From assembly GCA_033032175.1 (NCBI GenBank), contig CM065310.1:7874001-7938000 (forward strand): a stretch of DNA of 64,000 nucleotides, given 5' to 3'. The translations under genes were made by a program, and so were the position numbers. The stretch comes from Saturnia japonica. Taxonomy: Eukaryota; Arthropoda; Insecta; Lepidoptera; Saturniidae. The number at the start of each line of letters is the position of its first letter. Position 1 is the first letter of the stretch. Below, piece by piece: positions 1-12,709 of the stretch. Under the pieces are notes generated by a model. The model was given only the letters and a program-made list of their open reading frames with translations. It searched no databases and was not told the DNA's origin.

Positions 1-1769
1 CCCGTAATTTTATTTTTACCCATATTTTTGACAATTCTTGTGCCGTATCAATTGAGGAATGGCGTGTATTTCCCGTGTACAATTTTCATCAAATAATTCT
101 TTTTATTTCTTTCTTACCAAAAGCATAAATATGAATAGGTATCCCTAATTTGAGACACGACTGGTTCTTCATACAAACTTTCAACCAAGTTTTATTTTCA
201 CCATATGTGGAATAACACAATGAAATAATTCACTTCTAGTAAATAATTTACAATAGGTATATCGGTTAGAATATATTCAATTCAATTCAATTCAATGTTT
301 GTAACAAATTGCCAGCGTCATGTTTTTAATAATATGAAGTTCCTCAACTTCACATGATTAAAGAGAACGTCGATAAATTTGGAAGAAAGAAATGTTACTT
401 TAAAATACCAATTATAAAACTTAATGTACTATGCAAAAAACATGTTTTATATGAAAATCTAAATCTAATTACGATAAAAACGAGAATATATGTATATATA
501 TATATATTTAAAAAACAGATATTATTACTAACTATAAACTCTTAGAGAATATTCACAGTGCGATAAATTCTCGCGAGCCGCGATTGACAGCGCACGTCAT
601 ATTTCTACCATAAAATAAAACAGTAATTATGCGGTACTTACTACGTAGTTAAACAGTTTAAAAACATTCCAGCCAATCTTTAAAATAATACTGGACTATC
701 ATTTAATAGGTAAATATTAGAAATACAATACAGTTTTTATTAAGTATAACAATATCATATTACTACATACTACTTTATCTTAACCTAAATAGTTTTGTTT
801 TTAGGCTCACTATGCCTCGTAATTACATGTGGAAATCTTTACGGGCAACCTGATATACTTCCGATGACTTGGAAAGCGCATTACATAGAGTGCATAACAA
901 TGAAAAGTTGCAGTCTAAGACGGCAAACTGCTTTACTCAACGAAACAGAGAAAGAACAATAATTTTCTAACTTGTTTTTTGTGCTTTTTAATTTGTAATA
1001 TATTTTAATAATAGTACAAAATAATGCAAATGTTTCAGGCGTATAAATTTATTGTAATTTATATTATCTAAACTATACTTACTTATTTACTATTACTTAG
1101 GTACTTACTATACGATATTCATACAACCAAATCGAAATTTTCTAGTAAAATCGAATGGAATTGAATATAGAAATGTTTGAGAATCCTAGTTTCCCTGATT
1201 TCAGAATTAGGTAAGATCGAAATATATTTTTTAACAAATTTTATTTATCTCGACTTACATTAGCTTTTTTAAATAAAAAATTACGTTGAAGTAACGGGGT
1301 TGTCATGGCTACAAAATTTGAATCAACAATTGTTCCTAGCAGTCTTGCATTCAATTTCAGGTACTATATCAATCTTACCCCCTTGTCATTCCATCTTACC
1401 CCTAGTTTTCTTTAATCTTCAGTGGAATTTTATTTCATCTTTTCATATACAGAAACATGATAAAACAAGATTTCATTTTTATGAATAAAACCAACTTTCT
1501 ATTTTCTTTGACCGAAACATGGTTTTTGTAGCGTAATCTTATTTAATTTTTAATACTATGCTTTACAAATAAGACTGCTCATCTCATTAAAAAGTATTTC
1601 TATCTTACCCCCACCCACCTTAATAATTAACTGTAAATATTATTTCTACAACTAAAAAAATATAAAAGGAATTAAAGAAAATCCAGATCGAGTTTCTTGT
1701 CAGCTCTTCACGATATTTTCCGAACCGGTCGTAGTGTTTTGACTTTAATTAATTCCTTCTTTATTTAAT
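1..1769. other. AT-rich non-coding, nothing supportable
   Basis: Apart from the TA tract, only short chance frames are present (63 and 62 codons, neither with recognisable motifs). The phrase TCTTACCCC recurs three times between 1370 and 1620 without a larger structure. Confidence 0.6.
486..510. repeat. TA microsatellite
   Basis: ATATATGTATATATATATAT is a short TA-type tract in plain AT-rich DNA. Confidence 0.7.
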
Positions 1770-1859
1770 TTATTGAATAAAGTATTTTTTATTTTGGACT
1801 ATAGTAAATGATAAGTATAAGGCAGTACACACAGAAAATATTTCATGTATACATATAAA

Positions 1860-2170
1860 ATGCTTTGTCCTTATTGACTGATGGATCAACGCACAGCCTA
1901 AACCGTTGACCGTAGAGACCTGAAACTTGGAGGATGTATTCTTTGTATGACGTAGGCATCCCATAAGAAATCGGATCGGATCGGATCAGATCTCTAGGGG
2001 GGTCAAAAATTTGTATGGGACAACGTGATTCCTTCGTCCAATCTACTTCAAATTTTATATAAACTTTTTCTAACAGAATTGATGGAAGACGTGTTTCGTA
2101 TTTTATTGAAATTCATCCCCTAACGGGGTTAAAAAGTGGTAGAAAGTTATTTTGTCGGTGATTTGCTTCG
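1860..2170 (+). repeat. Lepidopteran dispersed repeat, internal part
   Basis: GACTGATGGATCAACGCACAG, GACCTGAAACTTGGAGG, AAATTTGTATGGGAC and CCCCTAACGGGGTTAAAAAG are stock phrases of rolling-circle-like lepidopteran repeats. The GGATCGGATCGGATCAGATC microrepeat (1972-1991) is local. No clean ends were found. Confidence 0.45.
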
Positions 2171-2497
2171 AAGTTGATATCAATACTCTTTAGTGCTTTT
2201 GATTTAAATTACATTTTATTTTGACACATGTTTGAAAACTCAATCCGATTTTATTCAAAAAAGGTTGAACTTAATTAAAAACATAAGTAAATATGTATTC
2301 TTTAAAACTGGAATGTCTCGGAAGTCACCGTACTTTAATAGTACCTCATTTGAAGATTTCTAAACTTAAAGAGGTTGCGCACTTTTAGGACACGGCCTCA
2401 TAGAGACGTAGAGTTCGAAATTTGAAATGATAAGGACTAGAACATTTGGTTATAAATTATACGAATCATTCCATATTTAAAAAAAAAACATGCAATA

Positions 2498-3015
2498 TCT
2501 ATACTAATACTAATAATACAATAAAGCTTAAAAGTTTTTTGTTTGTTTGTTTGTTTTATCACGCTAATCTTTAGCCGCATGCACTGGCTTAATGGTTAAT
2601 GATACGTCAATACACAAAAATATTGGCCATTAATATATATAAAAATAGTCAGCGTATATCCATCTCTTATACATTAGCCACAATAAGGTATTTTGCAATT
2701 ATTTTTTTGTTGAAGATTGAAAATTAATTTATGAGCATGATGCCATATTAATTCTTACGAACAAAAGTTACTTCACCATAAACACAATTTGTAATGAAGA
2801 TAAACTTCGTCTTTTACAACATGCTATTTGGGCTCATAGTTTGAGAGATAATACAAAATTAAAATAATTTAAAACTCAGCTTGGGTCTATCTATGTATAT
2901 AGTAGTTATTGGCGCGAACGAGTGATAAAAATATGGTCTAAACTGAACTATTATAAATCATTAACCAGTGATTTTTTCTAAATTATATGCGGGTGAAACC
3001 GCAGGGCACAGCTAA
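2498..3015 (+). mobile_element. Helitron-like non-autonomous element
   Basis: The element starts A|TCTATACTAATAC and ends CACAGCTAA|T. A 5-bp hairpin (TGCGG 2988-2992, loop GTGAAA, CCGCA 2999-3003) lies 8 bases before the terminal CTAA. These are the rolling-circle hallmarks: 5' TC, 3' CTRR, subterminal hairpin, insertion between A and T, no terminal inverted repeats. The 518-bp body includes a (GTTT)n tract and encodes nothing recognisable. Confidence 0.65.
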
Positions 3016-3239
3016 TCTATATATATATAATAACTGTCTGACTGACTGTCATAAATGCACACCCCAAGCTACTAGGGCTACGAAGAAATTCAATCCCTCA
3101 GTGGTGAAAGAGGGGTTGAAAATTTGTATGAAAGTCCGTCATTTTTGAAGATAGATTTATGTAAATTGGTATTAACAAATCAGTTAGAATTTATCATAAC
3201 TCAACTATGACACGAGCGAAATTGCGAGAATAGTGCTAG
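3016..3239 (+). mobile_element. Short Helitron-like element abutting the previous one
   Basis: It begins TCTATATATATATAATAACTG immediately after the CTAA end of the upstream element and ends AATAGTGCTAG|T. The 224-bp body has the GACTGACTG and GGGGTTGAAAATTTGTATG wording of lepidopteran rolling-circle repeats. The subterminal hairpin is degenerate. Confidence 0.5.
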
Positions 3240-4310
3240 TTTTTAATAAAAGGGTGAATAATTTGAAATTAATTTTTGGTTACGCGTTACTAAATGAGAA
3301 ATTCCTCGGATACTTCAAACATAGCCGTTCCTTTTCATCTGTTTCAACTAATTGCCTATTGCTGGTTAACCGGTACATCGAGATTTCATATTAGGTTCCA
3401 TAACAGTATTACTTGCTTGATTGAAATTGGCAATCAAACCTTAGTGTGATTGCGTCTTGATATCTCAAAATTGATTTGATATTATTTTATATACATAACT
3501 TTCATTTACAATATTATAAGAAAAACTGACTACCGTACTGACTAAATAGATCATAAAAATTATTTTATTTCTTTTGTTAACTTTGCTAACCCGACATAAA
3601 AACTTCCATCTTTCTGTATGTCCAGATTTAGCTGAAAAACAACTTCATTGATTTTTAAGAAGTTTTGTACAAGGGAAATGATAGGCTATAAAAATAGAAA
3701 GTCAATCATAAATCTCACAAATCTTCAAGCTAAAATACTATTTTTACTGCAGGTTTCAAAGATATAAGACAATGACAAAAGTTTAGCGGACTAGGCCTGT
3801 CACCGAAGCGAAGTAAAAATAGAACACACCAACAAGCCAATTTCAGAAATATAATAAATTATATGATATAATATTATATTTAACTACTTACTAAACAAGC
3901 GATCATTTGAGTTGGTAGACCAATTTTCACCACTAATCACTACATAGCTAATATTCCACAAGTCACTTATCTTCTTATTTACTTTAATTAAAGTACACAT
4001 AGAAAAGGATATAAGAACTTTAATTAAATTTTAAAGACAACACCCGCTTATTAGATTAATATTGTACGCGAGTCAATTTTCATAAATTTCGTTATAAATA
4101 ATTCCAGGATTAATTACCGTTTTATTAGTAATAAAGGGAATATTGGATGGCGTAATGTCTAATAATTAATAATTAATTAAACAGTGTTGAAAACGATTTA
4201 ATACTCTGAATCGGGTACTCGATGTCATTGTATTAAAAATATAATAATAAAATGTAAATACTCAGTAAAATTCCCAAACAATAATTATTAATTTTATATA
4301 ATAATAGCGA
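3240..4310. other. AT-rich non-coding
   Basis: Contains scraps with repeat-like wording (ACCCGACATAAAAACTTCC near 3590, CACCGAAGCGAAGT near 3800), but no ends or coding sequence. Confidence 0.5.
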
Positions 4311-4314
4311 ATCA

Positions 4315-5009
4315 CCCAGCTTCGCAAGAGTGCAATTTACAAAGTGGTGTATTTTGTGTTCAAAACTGCATGATATTAGAGTTTATCGCTTTAGTATTAA
4401 TAACGTTTAGCTCACGACACGCAATTCATCATAGGTGTAGAGTGCCAGCCATCCGTTTCACTGCGAGCGATTTCATTGGTTGCACGTAATTTTGAATTCT
4501 TGATATTTTTTACGGTATTCATTTAAATTATATAATATACAGTTTTAATCTACATTAAAAACAAAATTTAATTATCATATTTATCTGGCTAAAGATTACT
4601 ACTGAAATGCAGAAAATAGCTTCGCAAATAACCTAATATGTTTAATTATTATGCTGAAGATAAAAATGGTTACTGTGAGTCACTCTTAGGAGATAAACAT
4701 ATCCCATCGCGGATTTTTCTCTAGGTTTTTAAAGGACTACAATTTTGGTACATTATTTTAATGTTTTTCTTAAGGCTTGGCCAGCGTCAGCCATGTAAGC
4801 GCCCGAAAAATCAATTTATTAACGACATGATTACAAAACATTGTATTTACTCTACTATACAAAAAACTTAATTGGAATGTATTTATATAATAATAAATTC
4901 TTTAAAATTACATTGACCAACGTGTAAATATTCTCTGCGTAGTTTAGAAGAAGTAAGCGGACAAACAGACAGACACGGATACCGACTTTCTTTTATACTA
5001 TGTATATTG
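4315..5009 (-). mobile_element. Helitron-like element, reverse copy of the 12.7-13.7 kb family
   Basis: The minus strand matches 12710-13680 without its SINE. Shared landmarks include AATTAAGTTTTTTGTATAGTAG, the GATTTTTCGGGCGC block, CGCGATGGGATATGT-like text, and AATACACCACTTTGTAAATTG before the 3' hairpin. The 3' end has decayed to CTAT and the 5' TC has also mutated. Length is about 695 bp, with no protein coding. Confidence 0.65.
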
Positions 5010-5438
5010 ATGATGATATTGATACAACTACGGGGTAATAATGATTATTATAAATATTAAACTTCCCAGCGTAAAAAATCATCCTTGTATTGATCAACGC
5101 TTTTAGTAAACACCTGGCCAGTACTCTAGATATGAGAAATATACTGAAATTACATATTTCATCCAAGTAAAATATTAAATTAAATTTAAAATATTAAGGT
5201 TATTGAATAACAGAGAAAGACAAATAGAAAACTTAAAATGCTTCAGAACACTGCAAATGAAATGAAAACAGAGATATAGTTTACAAGTGTACTCTGGGTC
5301 TAACAATAAAACCCGCCATAAAACTTTAATGTGTTCGTGAAAAATGAACGGTTACCTTAACGAAGAGTTAGTACTGTGACGGCATCCTTGAAAATAATGC
5401 TGTTTATTTCGGTATAAATCTTCGTCATTGAAGTCTCC

Positions 5439-5961
5439 TTGGTTTCATGTTCCAAGAGAAGGTTCTCAGTGAAAAATTACTATAATAATTTTACTGGAAC
5501 TGCGAACATCTTGGCGAGCGTCTTTGCTATTAAATGCCCCGCTGAATTTCAGTTCGCCGCAATCGTTTCCCTAATTGCTTTGTTAGTAACTTATTTGGAT
5601 ATCTTAGATCATACTGAGTGGTATTGGAAGTTATTACTCGTATTTCAAACTAAATATTATTTGTTTCTTTTCGTATATTCTGTATCTTAATGCAATAAAT
5701 AAAAATTTGAGGGTTGAGACCGAGCTGTTTCAGCGGAGAAACTCAAGTGGTGTAGACCTATGCGGGCTTTGCTTCAATACCAATTTTTACTTTTACATAT
5801 TTCTTATATTTGCAGTCAAACCCCTAGAACAGTGGGTCCAAGTATACGCAGCCTTTTTAAAAAGCTCGTGTGATGACTGGTCAACGTGTCTTGCAGCAAG
5901 AAGGCTGACCAATACCTACCTTGGTCATCGAATAAGCACTGTTCTTGTAGTTTTACAATAA
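5439..5961 (+). other. Two adjacent unrecognised open stretches
   Basis: Frames 5439-5690 (83 codons) and 5707-5961 (84 codons) both begin at TTG rather than ATG. The first is hydrophobic (FAAIVSLIALLVTYL), the second ends KPLEQWVQVYAAFLKSSC and onward. A possible splice acceptor TTCTTATATTTGCAG lies before KPLEQWVQ at about 5815. I recognise no family and have no evidence that either is expressed. Confidence 0.2.
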
Positions 5962-6780
5962 TTTTACATTATTAATTTTTTTTTTAATTATGTACGAATA
6001 CATTTCTAAATGTGATTAGATATTTCTATGATATGAATGATTAATTTAATTTTACGTGCGGGATATTTTAAGATACGAAATTTTGAACTTAACGCGACCA
6101 AATTCAGATCACTACTTATTGAATCACTGATAACTATCGTACTATAATATTATTAGATTATTTTTTTAGTGTTCACGTCAGATAAATAAAGTGATTGACT
6201 GTGTAGTGGAATAAGTGATATATTCGTACACAGATGCTCTAAAAAACTCAATTAATGTGTGTAAATAGTGGTCACGGAAGACCAGCAAATTAACGTTTTT
6301 GACGAGTAATTAATTATTTTTCGGTTTTCATAGTATATTTTGTTACTCAAACACAGCAATAACCCTTAAAACAATGAATATATTCTATAAATATTAAAGT
6401 AATTCCTTCAATTTTCACAAAACAAAGGTATAAATGATTTTATATTAGCAACTTATATATTAACAACCCTTTTCCCTTATAAGGCTTAGTGAAAAGTTGA
6501 AATTTATTTACAGTAGAAAATTAGCAAAGTTAGGGAGTTATCTCCGCAATAAATCCCACAATCCGGCTTCATGATGGCAGATTAATGACTGAAATTTATT
6601 AGAAAAACAATCAAACTTTCTTTTACGTACTCCACGTTTATAACTAAACGAAACAGTCTAGATATTTTAATACCTATTAATGATCAAGCTTGTTCGTCTA
6701 AATATTGACAATTCATCGTAGTGATATAAATGTTATCGGCATGAACAAAAAAGTTTTCTACGTCATATCTTTGCTCTCTC

Positions 6781-6990
6781 CCGGCTAGTGTGTTCCGTCC
6801 TTCTTACAACATGCGATCCTTCAAAAATAACGTGAGAAGGTATCTGAGCAGGCTGGCATGACAACGATGATTGGATTGTAGATCTCTAGATGATCAGCGA
6901 TTCAGCAATGTTGTTTGATTGTATTGTGCTTACCAACAGATCAGTACCGTCTCACTTTGCCTTGCTACGATAAAAAAAACGTCCAGAATT
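6781..6990 (+). mobile_element. 3' end of a LINE (ORF2 C-terminus plus short 3' UTR)
   Basis: The frame 6781-6861 reads PASVFRPSYNMRSFKNNVRRY, then LSRLA and a stop. The pattern (L-P--VFP-SYNM-SFK--V--YL) is the C-terminal signature of the CR1/Jockey-group LINE proteins seen in Lepidoptera, and it resembles the corresponding end of the 58-kb pseudogene. An A-rich run near 6971-6980 may be the decayed tail. Nothing upstream is recognisable. Confidence 0.6.
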
Positions 6991-7509
6991 TGGAGCTCCA
7001 ATCATCCTATAAAAATATCAAATAAAATAAATAATATCCTCGTAACATCATAATCATTTAAGACATATTTGCAAAATTCTATCAGTACTATTTACAAAGA
7101 AATTAACTAATTCAGAACGTAAGCCAGTTTATTCTTAAACAGTTTATCTATATTTACAGCAGAAATCTAAAATAAGGTGAGGTGAGGTGAGGTTTAATAT
7201 CAGAATGTATATTTCGCCGATTCAAAATGTGTCCATTCCTGTTGCTAATGCTTTAATAACGGTCATGTGACATGGACCCTGACCGGTGACCTACATACGC
7301 CATAGTAAAACTATAATCTAACAGTGATAACATTTTTTACATGTGAATCAAATAAACTGCATTAAGCCTTTTTTACTATTGCCCAAAATATTTTAATTAT
7401 CAAAAATAAATATTAAATACAAAGTTCCTCCATGTACGGTATTATCAAAAAATTAAAAAAAATATATTTTTCAATTGACTGAGAGTGAAACTTATAAAAC
7501 ATGAATGAA

Positions 7510-7770
7510 TGTGCAATAAAGCACTTTTTAACTAGCTTCAAAAATAGGAGTAGGCTCTTAATTCGAATGTGTAGTTTTTTTTTATGCATGTTCAGCCAGA
7601 ACTTTTTTGTTTAAGAACTGATTTAAATGTTTATTTTTTCGTTGGAAAGGGGATACCTCAAGGAAAGTGCCATTTTAATTTCATTTGCAATGGACCTTCA
7701 ACTTCAAAGATACACGAAGGAACTCCTCAAAATTATTGAAATTGGTTTTCTTTTTTGTGATTTTTTTTTC
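7510..7770 (-). repeat. Dispersed repeat family C
   Basis: AGGAGTAGGCTCTTAATTCG, CAATGGACCTTCAACTTCAA and AAGGAACTCCTCAAAAT also occur, reversed, at 37020-37275, and in part at 47860-48080. The alignment covers some 250 bp in the same internal order. Non-coding. Confidence 0.6.
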
Positions 7771-8079
7771 ACTTGTGCACTGTCGAGCTTAATGCCGTAA
7801 AGCATTTACTTCCAGTAAACTACAAGTGTTGTGGAAAAAATTGTCTGTAATGTAAAAAGAAAAATGAGCAAACACACAATCATAATTGTAGAAAAGTAAT
7901 AAAATATAAATAGTATACTCGACATAAATAAAATAAGAATGTATAAGTATAAAACATATACCTATAAATACTTACATATGTACAAAGAATAATAACAATT
8001 ACGGTATTTGGAAAGTAATTAAAAAACTCTATTTATGCAACATAAGTTAAAAATACAAATTGTATGACCGCGATCCACT

Positions 8080-8610
8080 AGGAACAAAATAATATTTTAA
8101 GGCTGATATTTTAACTGATCACCAGATATAGTAAAATATAACCTCAAAAAAGTACTATAAATCGCCAAAAATAGTAAATGATCAACAAATTAAAACCCCT
8201 ATTTGAATGTTAAATTATAACCAAAAAATTTACATTTTGCTATCCTATTAAGCCAAATATCTCCAAACTAATCATTGTTAACATAAAAATAGTAAATGGA
8301 TATCAAAATTATTAAATTACCTTACAAAATTCCAATAATATATTAGTATCTAGCATTAGCATCTAGTCTCCCGCTATTTCATATAGCAAGTCAAACCTAA
8401 CCTAACCCAGACACAACGTTTCACAGTTAATAATAGCGCATTAATTTACTCTCTAAGATTTAGTACCATTTACTATTTTTACAGCATAAAGTACTTATTT
8501 GGTAAGAGAGCTTTGAGTCTCAATGTATTATTTGGTGGTCATTATATTAAATCGCATATTTTAATCATCATTTTATGTTATATTTAAATTAAAATATCCT
8601 ATTTTAAAAT
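8080..8610. repeat. Possible degraded inverted-repeat element
   Basis: AAAAATAGTAAATGATC near 8168, AAAAATAGTAAATGGAT near 8285 and, reversed, CCATTTACTATTTTTAC near 8465 give an irregular inverted layout. The middle has AAGTCAAACCTAACCTAACCC (8390 on). I cannot define termini. Confidence 0.3.
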
Positions 8611-8929
8611 ATCGTCTATATAATTCGATGTATAACGGAGTTGAATCACGGGCATATTACTATTATTACAAGTACCTACCTCAACCGCCATAACGCGTCA
8701 CGTATTCCAGCCACGTCCGGAGTGATCACAGAATCTAATTTGGAGCACAAAATAATACAATTTTACGTCGCCGAACCAGCTATCGATTTACGCTGGAAAT
8801 TAGATCGTAACCTGGCATAATGCAATTAATGTCGTCATGTTCAGAAATTATGTTTTCCAATTTACTAAGGGTTTTATAAGGTTTTACTTGGATAAAATTA
8901 AATATATTGGAAGAAAATCATGATGCGAT

Positions 8930-9190
8930 AATGTCTCAGTGATAGCATGTTCGAACACCGAATCGAATGACGTGGGTTCGAATCAAACAAAGAGCCCGAG
9001 CTTTCAGTAAAAAAAAACATCTTCATGAAACCATAATATGGTGGCGGGACATTTTGGAATATCTTCCTGATCAGGTGCTACCCTCAAGTTGCAAATTTAT
9101 CCCAAAAAATTATTATAGATTTATTCGTTCCAGCAGCTACATCTGAGAGCCAGTTCCTTTAGACTTAGAGTGTAATTGATCATAACTAAT
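8930..9190 (+). repeat. tRNA-derived SINE-like repeat
   Basis: TGTCTCAGTGATAGCATG resembles a box A and TGGGTTCGAATCA a box B 45 bases later. The downstream text (CTTTCAGTAAAAAAAAACATC, AGCTACATCTGAGAGCC) is non-coding. It belongs to neither family A nor B; borders are estimates. Confidence 0.55.
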
Positions 9191-9925
9191 CTTACGCCAC
9201 ATCGTCAGTTACTATTAAGTGAGATTATGTTGAATCGCTAAAACCTAAACAAATTAGATAGTTTTACGTTTAATGTAGCAGGCATTTAATTTAGGTAAAT
9301 GTCAGAATACAACAAATTAAATTGATTAAATTTAATCTATATTTACCTTGATGTGGGTAAAAATTGGAAAAAAAATACAAGTAAGTATTAGGTAGGTCTC
9401 TACGCAAGCTTAAGTTCTAAATTAATATAAATTTGTCTAAAAATAAAATTGTTTTTGATTTATCTGTGTATTACCATGTTACATGCACTTAGCTTACAAT
9501 ATCGATAGACCGTGTAATAGATTGAGTTCTAGCGTATTTGTTATGCGTCTCGCGAATATTCGGAGTGGAAAGGTAATATCTTCTTTGTTTATCGTTTGTC
9601 TACTATCAATTTATATACGTAGTTGTACAATTAATGTAAACAAATATTATAATAATGTAATAAAAGTAACGCTCAATATTCGATTTGTAAAAGCTTGGTA
9701 TTCTCGTTGAGAATTTTCACTGAGTGCGAATAATCTCACTCCGCAAACTTTCTAATAACTTGGTGTACTTTTATTCATTGCACCTTGCAGTAGAAAAATC
9801 GAAACTTCTCCCTACTTTCCCAGTCTTATAGAAATATTTATTTAAAAATTCCACAATTACTCCTATGTGGCGTGAAGTAAAAATTTCTGGAATGAATAAG
9901 AAAAAAATACTATGACTGGTAAAAA

Positions 9926-10800
9926 ATCAATTAATTGTTACTCAAAATATTCTCCCTTATCTTCAATACACTTTTCATACGATTAAACTAATTTTGGTAA
10001 CATGCTGTTCCTTCATGGAGAGCTCGGAAACTTGCTTTTTTACTCTTCAACAACCTCTTCCGGTGTTGAAAATCGTTGACCAAATAATCTTTGAGTATTA
10101 AAAATAGGAAAAGAGTCGTATCGTGCCAGGTTGGGACTGTATACATGATGCCTCATAATAACTATGTTGTTCTCATTCATCCATTTATCGGCAGACCGCA
10201 CACTCGCCAGTTTGGTTGGTTTAGGCTCACCTGGCAAGACCCAAATAGCCGATTGCTGCTTTGTTTTGGGATCCTAACTTTAAATCCATGTTTCGTCACC
10301 TGTCTGTCATCTATGCCCCACATCAAATTTGACGTCCCTTCGTTGAATCTGATAAGCGTAGTCATTGCTACAAGTGACGCGGTCCGTTTTTGTGCCTCAG
10401 TTAAATTGTTAGGGATCCATCGAGAACACAGTTTTTTCACACCTAAATGTTTTTTAGGATTGATTGTATCCGAGTCTTGCCTATGCCTAAGGATGCCTAA
10501 ATTCATAGTAGGTCACATGCCTGTCTATTTTGACCACACAGCGTACAGCATCGATGTTTTCGTTGTTCACAGCGGTAGACGGAAGACTATCACGAAATTC
10601 GTCACTGAGAGTAAAATGACCGCATTGGAATTCTACAAACCAGATATAAAAGACCGACTTGCATGGTGCTTCATTGCCAAAAGCAGTTTGAATGCGAGCG
10701 ATACTCTGCTGAGGCGTCAAACTACACTTAAAATCGTAGTAAATCATACTAAGAAAATTTTCACGAGTTAAATTCACGGTAGCGTAGACACGCAATATTT
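9926..10800 (-). pseudogene. Decayed mariner (DD34D-type) transposase remnant
   Basis: Three frames together follow a mariner transposase N- to C-terminal on the minus strand. The first (10795-10487) has LTRENFLSMIYYDFKCSLTP, then a WF-EF helix-turn-helix end and DEFRDSLPSTAVNNENIDAV. The second (10506-10177) has KKLCSRWIPNNLTEAQK, the mariner WVPHEL region. The third (10237-10040) has GEPKPTK, YSPNLARYDSF (from YSPDL...D) and GQRFSTPEE. A further scrap near 9950-9990 reads like the terminal KCIE-KGEYFE. The HDNA segment around the second Asp is lost. Ends and terminal repeats could not be placed, so the borders are approximate. It belongs to a different mariner lineage from the DD41D copies and is much older. 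Confidence 0.85.
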
Positions 10801-10859
10801 AAAAAAGCGCCAAAATGTAAAAACAAGTGACAAAATATTATAGATGAAACAAGTTATAA

Positions 10860-11885
10860 TTTAAAGCCAAAGAGTTCCATTGTCAAATGTCGTAATTAGT
10901 TTTTAAATATTCGTATCGTAAGTGGCCAGTTCCGGAAATTTTCAGTGTTTCCTATGTATCAGGGTAAATTGTCGGACTAGGAATTTGAAGGTTTACTTTT
11001 TAACTTCCATATTAAGACGTGCTCTTAATTTGGAAAAAAATTATAAAAATTGATGAATGATTGATTAATGATTATCTAAAGTCACACTAAATCTTTCCTT
11101 ATGTATACCCCACAAGCTTCTTTGTTATTGTGGTCAACCGGAATAATGAATGTTTATTTTTAAATTAGATTTATATTTTCATTTAATATGGGATTTACTA
11201 TTAAGTAAATTAAATAACGCCATAATTAAAATGTAATTTTTGTCTTATTTACTATAAATTAATAATAAAAATTATAATATGCTCTGACAAATGCTGCAAA
11301 TGTAAAGTAATTATTGTGTAATAATAATACAAATCGAAAGAAAATTAAATTCTTCAAAAGATATACTGCGAAAATCATAAAACATTCTCTACCTTGTTAA
11401 GTTTAAAAGTTCAGTATCTTACGAAACGAGTCATCGTCGGGACACCGTCTTAACGAACTTATCATAACTTAATTTCCATGAATTTTAGTCCAAATAAAGC
11501 AGAAATATTCGTGTAAATGTTTTGATTTAATAAATTCCGTCGGACTGTGATAAGGTGGAATTCATTTTATGAATGTTACTAAAGATAACAGTTGTATCAA
11601 AGTTGTTTTATCAAACAGTTTAAATGCAAAGTTAAGCCAAAATATACAAATTGCGTTTTTATTTATTTTCCCAAGACAAACGGATAATTTTCTACACTTT
11701 TTATTTAACATTGTTCAGTAAATTTATTTGTAAATAAAAATATTATTATTTACCTTAAGACAACATTTACCTTAAGAATTTTTTTTTAATCAATTTATAA
11801 GATAATACTTTTTTCATTACCTTAAATTTTTTTCGTATTTTGTAAGGACGCAGGGTAAATAGGTTGTGGGAGGTATAGGAGAAAA
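10860..11885. other. AT-rich non-coding, nothing seen
   Basis: No open frame, inverted repeat or repeat wording that I can support between the mariner remnant and the SINE head. Confidence 0.5.
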
Positions 11886-12010
11886 AGGTAGTCGTGCTGG
11901 CTTAATGGTGAGGCTAGTAGAATATCGATCTGATGTCCGCCTGTTCGAGTCAGTACGTCGAAGCCGGGCGTGATTATTAAGACCGTGCTTTCCGTCAATA
12001 AAAGACCTTC
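11886..12010 (+). repeat. tRNA-derived SINE-like head
   Basis: GTGCTGGCTTAATGGTGAGG resembles box A and CTGTTCGAGTCAG a box B, with 38 bases between. A short tail runs to TCAATAAAAG. No second copy was found in the window, so the assignment rests on the two boxes. Confidence 0.45.
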
Positions 12011-12709
12011 AATAGTGTGACATTTACAGACTGGTATTATAAGTATAGAAGAAGATAACTCTTGAATGATATTTTGTTACATAAAGATAATGCTGAAGGA
12101 TAAAAGTTATATAAAGAATTACAAGATATACTGCTATAAGTATGGAGGAAGGCCGCAGAAAGGTATAAATAGGGTTCTGTATATAAAAGGTGATTACTAC
12201 ACGGCAATTGACAGAGGAAAATAGAGGAGGATACATGTCGTGCCGATCCCCACTTACGTAATAAAAATATGTTTTACAGAATTAATAATTAATTATTAAA
12301 AACATTTATTCTGGTAAATAATATGCGCAATATGATATCGAGTACATGGGCAAAAGGAAAAAAAAAACACTTACAGAACGATTTCAATTCAAATACTTTT
12401 CTTATACGAGTATGTGACTACGATCGTAGAATACGTGCTTTTTAAGCGACACTGAACTAGAGGAAGTGAATGCATAGAGCAGTTGGCGTTCTGTTAAAGA
12501 GTATATCGCATAAAGGCGCCTTCAAACGACACGAACCATGACTTTGAAGTCATAAGCCCGGCTTTAACGTTTGAACGTTAACGGGAAATGGATATACGAG
12601 AAAAATGGTTGAGAAGTTCAGACTGCTATGTTAACTGTACTGTGATTAAATCAAATAGCCTTTTAGAAACTAATTATAGGAAACAATAATAATATTATGT
12701 CTCGTTAAA

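Noticed and set aside
7176..7191. GGTGA direct repeats, considered as a CRISPR-like or telomeric array
   Set aside because: Only about three short units are present; it is a plain microrepeat in a eukaryotic setting.
10091..10771. 226-codon plus-strand frame, the third longest in the window
   Set aside because: It is antisense to three minus-strand pieces that read clearly as mariner transposase.
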